Source of the DNA: Pholiota molesta
Lineage: Eukaryota > Basidiomycota > Agaricomycetes > Agaricales > Strophariaceae
NCBI GenBank assembly: GCA_014925825.1
Contig: JACGCK010000094.1
Span: 62,001-126,000 of the forward strand
Length of the DNA stretch: 64,000 nt
Reading direction: 5' to 3'
Shown: positions 12,181 to 25,856 of the stretch, in pieces
Numbering within the stretch: the first letter of the stretch is position 1
Layout: every line of letters starts with the position of its first letter
Position numbers and translations under genes: made by a program
The notes under the pieces: generated by a model
Seen by the model: the letters and a program-made list of their open reading frames with translations, nothing else
Told to the model about the DNA's origin: nothing
Databases searched by the model: none

Positions 12181-13106
12181 GAATTTGCTCGTTCTCGTGC
12201 TTTTTGACAGACGTCATAACCACCGGAAGACTGTATATGTTCTATCACTTGACCAATAATGATTACCTTGGACGTTCGGACGCTCAGTATGACGATATAG
12301 CGATGTGCCAAAGCTACAATCAGATAAGAGAAATCGTTACGGCACGGTGTATCATGAAATACAATCCTCGGAATCGCCTGGCACAGTGGCCTTGAAGCTA
12401 TAATGGATGATCATGTGCATGGTTCGGGAGCGTCCGGCACCTGAAATCCACCGGAGACCCACATCACCCGCGAATAGATTCAAACCAAATTCAAACGAGA
12501 TATTCATTAGCGCTCGAAGAACTGTCGGGGGAGTTCAGAATATAAAACCGGTACTATCCTACTTCTAATCTGTTACAGATGCACAAATTTTTGATCGGCA
12601 GATAACATGGCGCTTGAGATATATATATGTCTGAACCATTATTGGCATGACAGTTGGAGAAACTCCCCGGAGCACTCTTCCTTGTTAGTCATTTCTACAC
12701 GGTTGCGATTGGTATAGATGGGCGCACGATAAGATGCAATATATAGACGGGTCTTCCACCAGTTAGTGCTGAGACTCTGCCAAAAAAACGCTAGGTGAAC
12801 CTACTCTGAATGTAACGTCCATGGTTATCATTGTACGTTCTAGGATTGGCAATTTGGCAGAGCTGGTGCCAGATATAATGCCTTTGACAGAACACTCAGA
12901 TGCAAAGTCTTTAAATAATGAATTAATGAACGGTAATCGATTAATCGATGATCAAGGTATTCATAATCTGACAGAACGTTTGCCACCTAAGATTCACAAG
13001 CACTTTTGGAAAGGTCACCGGGGCTCTGAATATAAATTTGCCCAGCATCTCGATACACCGCACCCTACAATCTTCTTACACGCCTCCAAGTACTGATTAA
13101 ACGAGC
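12181..13106. other. Intergenic; holds a segment duplicated at 19.2 kb
   Basis: Bases 12204-12315 (GTCATAACCACCGGAA onward) recur with substitutions at about 19212-19300, downstream of the HET gene. The remainder shows no coding signal. TATAAA at about 13031 would serve the beta-trefoil gene that begins at 13107. Confidence 0.5.
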
Positions 13107-13681
13107 ATGTCTATCGAAACCGGACAGTATATTATCGTGAACGTTAGGCAACATAACCTTGCCTATCTTCCTGACCCGAATGATGGTACTCCCGTCGCTG
13201 CTAACTTCGAACAGAATGTTTTAAACGAAAGAGTGAGTCTTCTTCACCCACTGTTTTTATAGACTCTATACTCAGCCCGAAATTTCCAGTGGAACGTCAA
13301 CAAATTAAGCAATGGCAACCACACCATCAAGAGTGTCGGTAATAACATGTTCGCCGTAGCAGAAAATCGTGCAGGGGAGGACACTGCTATAGAGGGGAGG
13401 TCCTCTTCTCAGCAGTGGGTCATCCAGGAGACCAGAGTCAAGGGACATTTCACGTAAGGAGTCGACCCCGATACTAGCAGAGACGCACTGACGCTAGTTC
13501 TTCTTGAAGCATTGCGACTACTGACACGCGCTTGTTCTGGGGACTCGTTGACAACCAAACCGGCACTCCTGTAGGTTTCGCTCTGATGAGAGATCGTCAC
13601 CCTCACTGATTCTCCTTTGAGATCGCCCTTGCTAGCACTGCTACAGACACCCGCAATGCCTGGATTTTTAAGAAAGTTTAA
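13107..13681 (+). CDS. Beta-trefoil protein, I66 peptidase inhibitor / ricin-B-like
   Basis: Four exons (13107-13232, 13290-13453, 13510-13570, 13622-13681) make 136 residues. The pattern GQYIIVNV..NLAYLPDPNDGTPV, WNVNKLSNGNHTIKSVG, QQWVIQETRVKGHFTI, FWGLVD..TGTP and a closing WIF is that of small cytosolic mushroom beta-trefoils such as the I66 inhibitors and ricin-B-like lectins. These commonly bind proteases or glycans and are thought to act against fungivores; that role is family knowledge, not shown here. There is no signal peptide. The first three exons have exactly the same lengths (126, 164, 61 nt) as those of the fusion gene on the opposite strand. The last two introns would end in AAG and GAG. 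The gene converges on the fusion gene 250 bp away. Confidence 0.65.
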
Positions 13682-13928
13682 CAGTTACATTACTCATAGC
13701 TCTCTAAGTATCAATAGTCTCCAGGCCACTCGTCTTTGTGGTTGATGTTCGTAGAAGCCAATCCTTTACCGTACCCGATTCCAACCTCGCGGCTTCATTT
13801 ACCATCTTCCCAACATTTGATATATAGGATCAATGTATTTTCCGCTCCTTTTTTGCTCATTATGTGTATTTGATCTGTACGATGTCTCGAGGGACCAAAC
13901 ACCATTCCTGTACTTACTTGTTATCTTC

Positions 13929-15726
13929 CTACTTATTACCAACGCCACCAGAATCAAAATGATTATTATCCTCATCCTCGGACTCGTCACCATAGTCTTC
14001 CTCAACGAAAGTATCAAGAGTAAGGTGCGCCTTCTCATGCAACGTTAGACAGTCTTGCTGCGAATTACAAAAACGTCTTACCCGTTGTTTCAAAGGTATT
14101 TCGGGATTGATAGTCGCAACGGCGGGGAACTTTGTTTTGACGGAGTTAGTCTTGAAGTCTTGAAGATAATCAACAATGCATGGGTAAAAGCCATCTACCG
14201 GGAGGGAAAGGATGGCCCCGCTGTTATTGCATAAATACCCAACTAATGGAGAGAAAGCATTTCTTTGACTTACGATGCAATCCTTGCTAATTCTCGAAAG
14301 AGATCTGTATCGAACTAGTATGGAGATAAATGAAGTTAGTTGATTACTTTCACTTTTTTTTGCTGGGGACTTTACAAGTGTATCAGGCAGATAAGGCTCA
14401 GTTAGAGTGAGAATCTAAAATGATGATAAGCAACATATCAAGTGTTTCGGTGAGATAGATATAAAATACCAAAATAACATTATCGTCAGACAGCTGGTAG
14501 ATTAATTTTAAAAGCGACTGGCCCCCTAAGCGACGCTCGAGTCAATATGTTCTTGTTTAATTTTTTTTTGCGACGTAAAGGCTTACCATTTCGAAGAGGA
14601 AGAGACCTAAGATTCAAGACGACAACCTTAGTAGCTGATGGCCGAAAATCTTTTATTCCCTTTGTAAGAGCGGAGGGTATCACTGGCCCGCGGCACCGAA
14701 TCCATGGCAAGTCACCGCCTCGATAAGCTTGCAACTGGGAGAAAGTTTGAATCCCGGAAAGTCGCTGAAGGGAAACTGTTTCGAATGATTCGAATTCTAT
14801 GAAATTGATGCGCAAGTTGGAGGGATTGAGTTGGCCAGAATTTATGAGTGGGCCGCAAATCATGTTTGCTGTTTCAGTGGCGTTCGGGATAAACTCGTTA
14901 TGCATTTCCTGAATTACTGCGAGGTCCCTATGATATCCCGAATTAGCGTCCCACAGATTTGAGTAGAATAAAATTCACAGCTCGAATGGCTTTGAAGCAG
15001 ACGCAGGCGGTAGTGCAAGCTCGAACAACACAGCTTGAAGAATCATATCACTGGCAGCTGTGACCTCTGCAGTTCTTCCGTTATCCAAGTACGGATCAAC
15101 TTCTGCGTCCTTCCCCGTCTCCACTTCCTTGAATATCCACCAGTTGCGAAGATCGGTATATGCCTGAGCAAGGGCAATCTTCAAGACCACGTTATCAGTA
15201 AAAGCAGACATTGAGTTAACTGATATCATTCTTACTGGTGTACCTTGTTCACCGTCTACTAGCCCCCAGCAGTATTTGGAATCCGTCTTGGAGATACTGG
15301 GAGGATAAAATATAGTTGCTCAGATTATATATACATCGAAGCCTAGTCACAAAGGATACGAACGTGTATTGTCCCTCGACTCTAGTTTTCTGAATAAGCC
15401 ACTGTTGTTCCCTCTCCCAACCAATGACCTCTTCTCCCACTGCAGAACGATTACCAGATGCTGCGAATTGCCCATGTCCAACATTCTTGATTATGTGATG
15501 CCCATTCTTGCAATCTTTGATGTTCCACTTTAGTTCACGTCGTTAAAAAAATGTCTGCGCCATCAAAGGACTGGACTGGAATATTACGACGAACTCGTAC
15601 CTGCTCCCCGGGGTCGTCCTGCTGGTATGTGGATTGAACTGGCTCCGCCGAGTTTGAGTTGGGTAGGTACGCCTGATTTTTTGTTCGAACGTTGATAATA
15701 AAGTAGCGCCCAGTTTTAATAGGCAT
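13929..15726 (-). CDS. Beta-trefoil protein fused to a large unknown C-terminal domain (425 aa)
   Basis: Six exons (15601-15726, 15364-15527, 15236-15296, 14979-15178, 14587-14927, 13929-14314) join in frame to 425 residues. The first about 120 residues are a beta-trefoil like the neighbour at 13107 (YFIINVRTKNQAYLP, QQWLIQKTRVEGQYTI, CWGLVDGEQGTP). The remaining 300 match no family I recognise. Landmarks are an ELALPPA helix, YRGGDLPWIRCRGPVIP, SATKVVVLNLRSLPLRN, GFYPCIVDYLQDF and a very acidic tail (EEDYGDESEDEDNN). Two introns end in AAG. A disabled second copy lies at 37666-39353. Trefoil-effector fusions are known in mushroom chimerolectins, but no protease signature is visible here, so no activity is assigned. 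Confidence 0.6.
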
Positions 15727-16618
15727 GTCAATGAAAGGAGGAGTCCAATTCTACTGCGTTCGTTGCGATTCCGTCGCTAGTTAAGCCCTTCATCCACTCC
15801 CTCACATACACAAGCAACCACCGGCATTCGCCTAGTTTCGGCCTGCTGCAAATGCTGAAGATGAAGATCTTATCGATGCAAATGCCGTCCGAACGATAAT
15901 CATGGGAGACCTCCCCAAAGCACTCTTCTTCGCCAGGCAGGCGCAGCAGGACGCATGACAAGATTCAATTTATAGAATGAATCAGATCTGCCACCATAGA
16001 TATATTGCAACTCTGTAGCCGTCGGGCCTACCCCCGATGTATGTCAATGATGGCCATTGGTATGTTCTGGGTTTCGCACAAATGACAGCTGGGCGCCTGA
16101 TAAGCTGCAATCTAGAGAACACTCCGACAGATCAGTCAAGTGATGCCGCTTTCTGTAGGTGACATTGAAGGATGAATGCCATTTTATACACACGATGGCC
16201 GTGGCAGACAAAGACAGATCAAATTTTGGCGTGTTACATGAAGCTAGAAGCTTGAAGCTGAGAAGGTGGAGAGCTGGCTCGGGCTGGGCTGGGTTGGGTA
16301 GCGGATGGCAAATGCGTCGATATGTCGATATGGATGAGAATCAGTAGCCTGAGGTACATGCAGAACAGTTGCTACGGGAGATCGTTCAGACCGGCGCGGG
16401 CCAACTGGCACTGCCACAACGGAAATAGGTAAGGCTGAGAGTGATCTATGTATTCGAACCTATTCGAACATGCGCTTGTCGTCTCTTCGCGCCGTTCTTA
16501 TACGATATCCTCGCCTTGAAAAGGCTTTAACGCTGATATTTCTCGGTACGTTGTCCAAATTGCACATAATCTGTTGCAATATTGACCTTTTCGTCTCGCA
16601 TGACTTCAGAAACAAAGC
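15727..16618. other. Intergenic, no supported gene
   Basis: Nothing convincingly coding. A TATAAAT on the minus strand lies near 15970, possibly for the trefoil fusion. The stretch at about 16085-16115 resembles 12710-12745 and 39600-39625 upstream of the other trefoil copies, which suggests shared duplicated DNA. Confidence 0.4.
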
Positions 16619-18934
16619 ATGGCACCCAATAATGAGAATGCCACGGCTGCCAACCCAATACCAAGAGGCCAGGAGAATGAGAGTGAGAGTCTGTCTCTAT
16701 CAATAATAATGGTGAGGATGAGGACGCACGCTCATCCTCTGCCCTAGATCAGAACACCACTGCAGCGAAGGCCCAAGATCAAACATTGCTTAAGGCCCTG
16801 CAGGACCTTATCGTACGGGTGGTGGATTCAGACCCCAAACAAACGAATGGTATGTTATCATTCGACCGCTTACGATTTCCAAAAAATCTGAGCACCATTC
16901 ATTTAGAAAGAAATCAGATACCTTTAGGACCTGAAGCGGGGAAATTGCTCACTGCGCTTCAGGAGTTCATTTCCAGTATTGTAGTACGATCTCAATCGGA
17001 GGCCCAAAATACGATCCTAAAAGTGAGCCCGGGCAAAGGTACGTGCTGATAACTTGTGCATTTCATTAAACTCAGGTATTTTGACTTTCAAAAGCTGACT
17101 TTGATGACGATGGAGAAAGTATGCCAAATTTATGGTTTTGACCATTATGAGAGTGCTTGTTGTTAACATGTTGGAATAGACATTAAATCCTCTTCGAAAG
17201 GCGACTTTCTACAGAAGGTCCCTTCTGAATTGAATGAAAATCCAACCAAGAAGATTAACTCGGGCGCTCTAGGTAAGAGATTATAATTATCTTCAGGCTT
17301 CGAACTGGTGCTCAAGGTATCTCATTGTTATTCAAGTTGTTCAGGAAAATCGGCAGCCGACCTTCAAAGAAAAGCTATTTACAGCCTTGCGAGAACACGT
17401 CTTCAACAAGCTGCCTATTCGCATGTTGTGCTTCGAGCCTCACGGATCCAGCTTCCAGATCTCCTTGCTCGAAAGAGCGGCTATCTATGGGCGCATCGCA
17501 TCAGTGCTGGAGGAGAGAATGGATGGGGAAGAGTTCCGCCCCTGTGAGAGGTCGGTGTTGTTCCCTACACGAGAGGTCCGTATGGAAACAGAACAAGAAA
17601 TAATCCAACGCCTGGTATCCAAGTATGCGCGATACGCAATTTTCTCTCATACCTGGCTTCGTATGACACCAGGTGAAGTGACCTACGGCGACTGGAATAA
17701 AAGGCCCCTTGATACCAAAGGCCCAGGATATCGGAAACTCGTCAGTTTCTGCAAGGCCACTTGGGAAAACTACCAACTGACCTTCGGCTGGATGGACACC
17801 GTCTGTATCAACAAGGAAAGCAGCTCCGAACTCGATGAATCCATCCGCTCGATGTATAACTGGTACAGCCATGCAGCCATATGCATCACGTATCTTGCGG
17901 AGACCGAGACGCTTGCGAATATGCATCTTGACCCCTGGTTCACTCGTGGATGGACATTGCAGGAGCTTTTCGCACCGGAGGTCATTAAATTCTACAATAG
18001 CCGCTGGAAGCAACTCGTAGATTATTCTAATAATGACAAGGAGGCTGCAGAGATAACGAAACAAATCAAGAAAGCAACAAAAATCACAGCGCAAGAGCTC
18101 AAAAATATCCGCAATGCGTCCATTTCTCGCAGGATGGAATTGGCGGCGCCCCGCGACGTGACGCGCGAAGAAGACACTGCGTACTCTTTGATGGGAATCT
18201 TCAATGTCGGCATCTCCACTGCTTATGGCGAGGGTGCTGCACACGCGTTTTTCCGCCTCCTACAAGAGATTCTAGTCTCCCATGAAAATGTCCTGGACGT
18301 ACTCAATTGGGCAGGCGAGTTCCCTTCCTCACAGGGGTACACATCGAAAATCCTTCCGACCAGCCCCAAGTGCTATATCAATCGCTCTTCGAGCAAAAGT
18401 CTGCTCCTAGGGCGGCCTGCTAAACCATTGACTCTTTCGCACCTCGGACTGCGTGTACCAGTTGTACTGATGCCTGGAAGGTCAATTCAAGGTAAAACAT
18501 CCCAATTCGGCGCTAAGGGTGACTACGGCGCCCTCGTGGATATTTATCCGGTGGGGCGGCACGTCCATATCCCCACCGCCTATCATTTACTGGACAACAG
18601 GATATCTGGTTCAGATTCTTGGAAGATCGAACGTTCTCCGAACACGGGCGCTGCAGGTGGAAAAGGCTACCAAATAACATTCGCAATCTTCAATTTTACC
18701 GAGGCTCGAAATATCGCATCCCTTCCGAAAACCTGCATCGCAATAGCTCTAGAATACAAAGAGGAGGTGGGAAAAGTATCGGATACGGCACGCCCTGAGA
18801 TTATTCGCACAAATGAACCCATAGTATTCGAGCTTAACAAGACGAACACGCTTGCCACGGAGAATAGGGAATGGAAGATACCAATGGACGAACTAGCGAA
18901 ACACGGCATGCAACTGATTAGCTTGTATTTGTAG
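16619..18934 (+). CDS. HET (heterokaryon incompatibility) domain protein, 670 aa
   Basis: Six exons (16619-16682, 16748-16849, 16907-17038, 17095-17118, 17180-17272, 17337-18934) join in frame, and all five introns are in phase 1. The large last exon carries the HET domain: YAIFSHTWL, VTYGDW, FGWMDTVCINK, ESIRSMYNWYSHAAICITYL and PWFTRGWTLQELFAP, followed by RDVTREEDTAYSLMGIF. HET proteins trigger cell death after fusion of incompatible hyphae or act as innate-immunity-like sensors. Short tandem phase-1 exons ahead of the domain encode a polar, helical N-terminus that may be a signalling or adaptor region. No NACHT or WD repeats follow. Two introns need AAG acceptors (17094, 17336). Partner and trigger unknown. 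Confidence 0.85.
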
Positions 18935-19438
18935 AGGAAATATCATTCATGTACAATAATTTGTTGCCATGAGAGGTTCAACGGCGCAGTCACTTTGATT
19001 GATACGGGAAATATTTGAATGCGGAGGCGATAAAGCGAGACCCATGTAGGGACTGCGCGTCACCAATTTAAAACGCATTCACCCACCTGGTGTGCCCGCT
19101 ATCATGCGCCTCATCCACTAGCCGCGCGTCGTCCCACCCTACTTGAGAAGAATCGGCGCTTTCCTTTCGCTGATAACATGCCAGACTCCAGTTCTCTTTT
19201 CTTTGAGGTCATAACCACCGGAATTCTCTATATTATCTGACCAATAATGATTATCTTGGATGTTTGGACGCTCGCTTGAGCTGTATAGTGATATAACGAT
19301 GTGTATTCAATGTCTGGACTCTGAAATCTCACCTCTTCGGCGTCTTCGCGACGCCACATATATAATTCAAATTTCATAATAGTCAGGACTCGGAACTTGG
19401 AAGTTTAACCTCAAGATTTGATAAAAAAAGATATACAT
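18935..19438. other. Intergenic; second copy of a duplicated segment
   Basis: Bases about 19212-19300 match 12204-12315 downstream of the V-ATPase gene in the same orientation. No coding signal in the rest. Confidence 0.5.
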
Positions 19439-19522
19439 GCATTAAGAGGGAATCGAACCCCCGGCGGGTCGAGCTTATTACTCGAATGGCAACGACCCAG
19501 GTTACCACTACCCCATTAATGC
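19439..19522 (-). tRNA. tRNA-Gly (anticodon GCC) with a 14-nt intron
   Basis: On the minus strand the acceptor arms GCATTAA and TTAATGC pair over 7 bp. A D-arm of GGGT/ACCT, an anticodon stem GGTCG/CGACC and a T-arm with TTCGATT loop all form. The anticodon GCC occupies 19488-19490, preceded by U33 and followed by A37. The extra 14 nt (19473-19486) sit directly after position 37, the normal place for a nuclear tRNA intron. The GCATT start suits tRNA-Gly. Isotype depends on this intron placement. Confidence 0.8.
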
Positions 19523-19794
19523 TTCTTGAGTTCGCTTGGATCATTTCAATGCCAGCTGTATTCGCCCATTGCGCGATGAGAATTAAATAATACTAGTAAC
19601 TCAAAATCCACCGTTTATTTGATGTCTTTCATCCCTTCCAGACTGATATGAAAAAAATTACAGGAAGGTACATAGAATGTTGATAGAATGTGGCGCGTGT
19701 CTTACATTCGTTGCTGGTATTAGTATGCGAGATGGTCGATGTCCGACGCTGTATTTGGCTTTGATAGGCCGGTGACCGTCCCTCTAAGAGGGTG

Positions 19795-20180
19795 ATGTCA
19801 AGCACGTTGCGATCCTTGAATATGCCATGGAAGGTATGTTGTTATGTACGAATTTTTTGTTGACAAACTTCTGAAAATCTCTCTCAACAGCGCATAACGG
19901 CGCTTTCTTCGAAGGCAAGGTTCTTCGTCGCAATATCAGCGTTGGGAATATCGTCATCACGTATGAGGGCAACGGCCTGTTCATTGATTGGGATCTCTGC
20001 CTCAAATTGGACAATGATTACCCTTCACCTGTTCCTCGCAGACCTAATCGAACGATGAGTCTGAGATTGTTCCATGTAATTCTGATTTCTTAGGCGATGC
20101 TTGGGGAACCTGGCAATTCATGTCCTCGAAATTACTTTTAAATTCGTCTACGCGTCACCTTCACCTTGATAGCACCATAT
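19795..20180 (+). pseudogene. FunK1 kinase fragment
   Basis: This is a fragment closest to the complete gene at 7560. It covers the end of one exon, the whole catalytic exon and the start of the last one. The HRD triad is replaced by RRN, the donor of the next intron is ATGAGT instead of GTGAGT, and its TAG acceptor has become TTG. Similarity ends at about 20175, where the 3' flank of the adjacent secreted-protein gene begins. It keeps a CAG acceptor that the complete gene has lost. Confidence 0.75.
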
Positions 20181-20295
20181 CGACCACCTGATATCTTCGA
20201 GCACTTGAAATCAGTGTATTTCATCCGCGTCAAGGGCTAACAGATATCATACTGGAGATATTGTAGCCAAAGGATTACCACGTCTTCTCGTTTCC

Positions 20296-20559
20296 CTATG
20301 CCACTTCGCAGTTGCAATACTGACAGCCGATAGGTGCGTTTTTGCCACGCATCTTGGCGTTCATGACGCATTCTCTGTTCTTGTACTCGCAGCGGCCTCC
20401 GCCATCTCTGCAGCCTTGTGTATCACAACGGCCTTCATTGGTACTTGCGAATATGCAATTGTTGCTCGATTGGGCGGCGAGCTCCAGAGGGCTGGGCATC
20501 GCGCCTACCATGCCGCTGAGGGCAAAGGTCAAAGCGAGGAGTGATGTCGAAAGCTTCAT
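20296..20559 (-). CDS. Small secreted 8-cysteine protein (87 aa)
   Basis: An uninterrupted 87-residue frame starts with a clear signal peptide (MKLSTSLLALTFALSG...) ending near Ala-Met-Pro. The mature part has eight cysteines spaced C-x9-C-x4-C-x6-C-x6-C-x14-C-x2-C-x1-C, with the anchor DTQGCRDGGG and a C-terminal GCQYCNC. The paralogue at 42976 keeps all eight. The 5' flank of both genes is conserved for about 350 bp and holds a 5'-UTR intron (here 20684-20745) with a canonical ACTAAC branch site. The family is unknown to me. Effector-like or antimicrobial roles are possible for such proteins, but nothing here proves one. The small-protein gene at 21546 is divergent to it. Confidence 0.75.
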   Translation of the reverse strand: MKLSTSLLALTFALSGMVGAMPSPLELAAQSSNNCIFASTNEGRCDTQGCRDGGGRCEYKNRECVMNAKMRGKNAPIGCQYCNCEVA

Positions 20560-21175
20560 TGTGATCTAATAGTGGACAGTGAGTTTGTCAGTTTTTTGAA
20601 CATCGATGGATGCTGAACGCTGCACGGACATGCAAGAGAGAGACTATTGGTTGAGATTGCTTTGTTGTATCTTCTGGGCAGCGCTGTAAATCAAGGTGAC
20701 GGTTAGTATTCCTCGAGGTTTGTAGTAGAGAAGCTTGTGACTTACGATGTATAGGTGGGATATCGCAGTCTGAAGTATTTTGGCTTGACCTGACGAGGTT
20801 TAAGTACCATTGCACAGATGCTAAGGGTTGTATCATGCTCTGGCGCACACCGGGTGCCGACACCAAACTTAGAGACCAAAAAAAGTATGAGCGTGAAGCA
20901 GCGTGGACTAGCGTGTGTTAGCGTGAGTCCTAGCATGCCTGTGTTAGCGTGATGTTCTAAACCGACTGTGCGGCCATTCCGCGCTAGTCATCCACGGCTG
21001 GCTAGGTATTGGCATAGCTCGCTATAAATTACAATGATTCTAGGCGCAGAGATAAATGAGAATGCTGATAACTACATTGGCCAACTCAAACATCAAGAGC
21101 AATTACAGATGATATCTTCGAGAACTAAAAAGTAGTGTATTTCGTCAAGGGCTAGGAGATACTATACTGGACGTA

Positions 21176-21300
21176 TTACTTATAGCCAAAGATTAACACA
21201 TCTTCTAGTTTCCCTATGCCACTGTGCACTTGCAATACTGACAGCCAGTGCATCTTTGCCACGCATATTGGACATCGAGCATCGTTTAGTCGAGGAGCTG
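21176..21300 (-). pseudogene. Relic of the 8-cysteine secreted protein
   Basis: Only the 3' end of a third copy remains. It covers the codons for the CQYCKC motif and the terminal Val-Ala followed by 3' flank, preceded by a frameshifted stretch resembling the middle of the protein. The signal-peptide exon is missing. The 3' flank aligns with those of the copies at 20296 and 42976. It lies between an intact copy and the small-protein gene, so a local tandem duplication followed by decay is likely. Confidence 0.55.
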
Positions 21301-21545
21301 GATCGCCCCTATACTTATACCAGAATAGGATTTGAATATCCTTACTTTCTTCCAAGGGCCCATGACATCTTGCTAAAGATTTCGACGCACAATACCGAAA
21401 TTTCTCAGGGCTCACAGAATATAAACTCCTGCCTGTTCGGACTGAAGCACCAATAAGTATCCACACAGACTCGTTTGACCACCTACTCCCATACCACTAT
21501 ATTCTCCAAGAGTCAACATCTCAATTTGAACAAAATTTGCCTTCC

Positions 21546-21873
21546 ATGACCGATCAAGTACGCACTTGATTAATGGTGTTAAAACACTTCACCCCCTCAC
21601 CTATTTCAGAGTTCTTTTTCAGATGATGATCCTCTACCCACTCTTTCCGTCTTCAACATTGGGCGGACACACACCAGACAGACAAACGATGGTCCACATG
21701 AGGCGGCCCACTTTTTACAATGCTTCATCAACGCGTTAAAACGCATCCAAGCTAAGGGATATATACTTCAAGGGGCGATGTACCAATGTGGCAGTCGAGG
21801 GGCAACTATCTTCATTGACACTGATGATGAGGACTGGGGTAGACATGTCCACATTTATGAGGAATATGAGTAA
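21546..21873 (+). CDS. Uncharacterised small protein, family copy A (91 aa)
   Basis: Exon 1 is only four codons (MTDQ, 21546-21557). A 52-nt intron and a second exon (21610-21873) complete 91 residues. The core runs VFNIGRTHTRQTNDGPHEA, a helix LQCFINALKRIQAKG, then YILQGAMY and IFIDTDDEDW. Together these predict a small beta-alpha-beta-beta fold. No signal peptide, transmembrane segment or known domain was recognised. Three other copies lie at 10.5, 41.8 and 43.6 kb; all intact ones share the intron position, and TATAAA stands 115-150 bp upstream (here 21420-21425). Conservation of protein-level features across diverged copies argues for a real, selected gene. It faces away from the secreted-protein gene at 20296. 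Confidence 0.65.
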
Positions 21874-22260
21874 TTGTGTTGCACCCCGTACGCACTTGTA
21901 TGCGCATATATGAACAATTCCTGCTACCGTTAGGTGGAAGGTTTTAGGGGTCGACTCCCTGGCTTGCTGGTTGCTTATAACCCACTAGTACCACATTCTT
22001 AGAGTTAAATTGAACAACGGTGTCGAAATTCCGATTATTGGTGAGTACCAGCCTACCAGGTACTACCTCTGGAAAATAAATCTCTGACGGCAGTCCCACT
22101 ACGAGGCAAAGGATATCAAACTGTCAGACCTATGAAAAAATCGCTTGTCTTACGAAAAACCATGACGCTGCGGGAAGATTTATCTTGAAGAATGAATACA
22201 TTTTGAAGTAGATATATATTTACTGAAACTAGGACAGTCTTTAAAATGCAGAATACTTTC
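21874..22260. other. Intergenic, nothing recognised
   Basis: This stretch has no coding signal and presumably contains the 3' ends of the flanking convergent genes. Confidence 0.5.
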
Positions 22261-25777
<3,517 letters not shown>

Positions 25778-25847
25778 TGCCTCGATGTATATGCGAGACA
25801 ATAAAAGTTTTGGGACAAGGTCGCGTTGCTCTGGATGAAATGTCGGG

Positions 25848-25856
25848 TTATATATA
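25848..25856 (-). promoter_or_regulatory. TATA box of the cellobiose dehydrogenase gene
   Basis: TATATATAA on the minus strand lies about 70 bp upstream of the cdh start codon at 25777, the usual distance in fungal genes with short leaders. Confidence 0.5.

Noticed and set aside
14376..14414. An extra 39-nt exon in the trefoil fusion gene
   Set aside because: Including it in the required phase gives an immediate stop in both copies; skipping it yields a complete in-frame 425-aa product.
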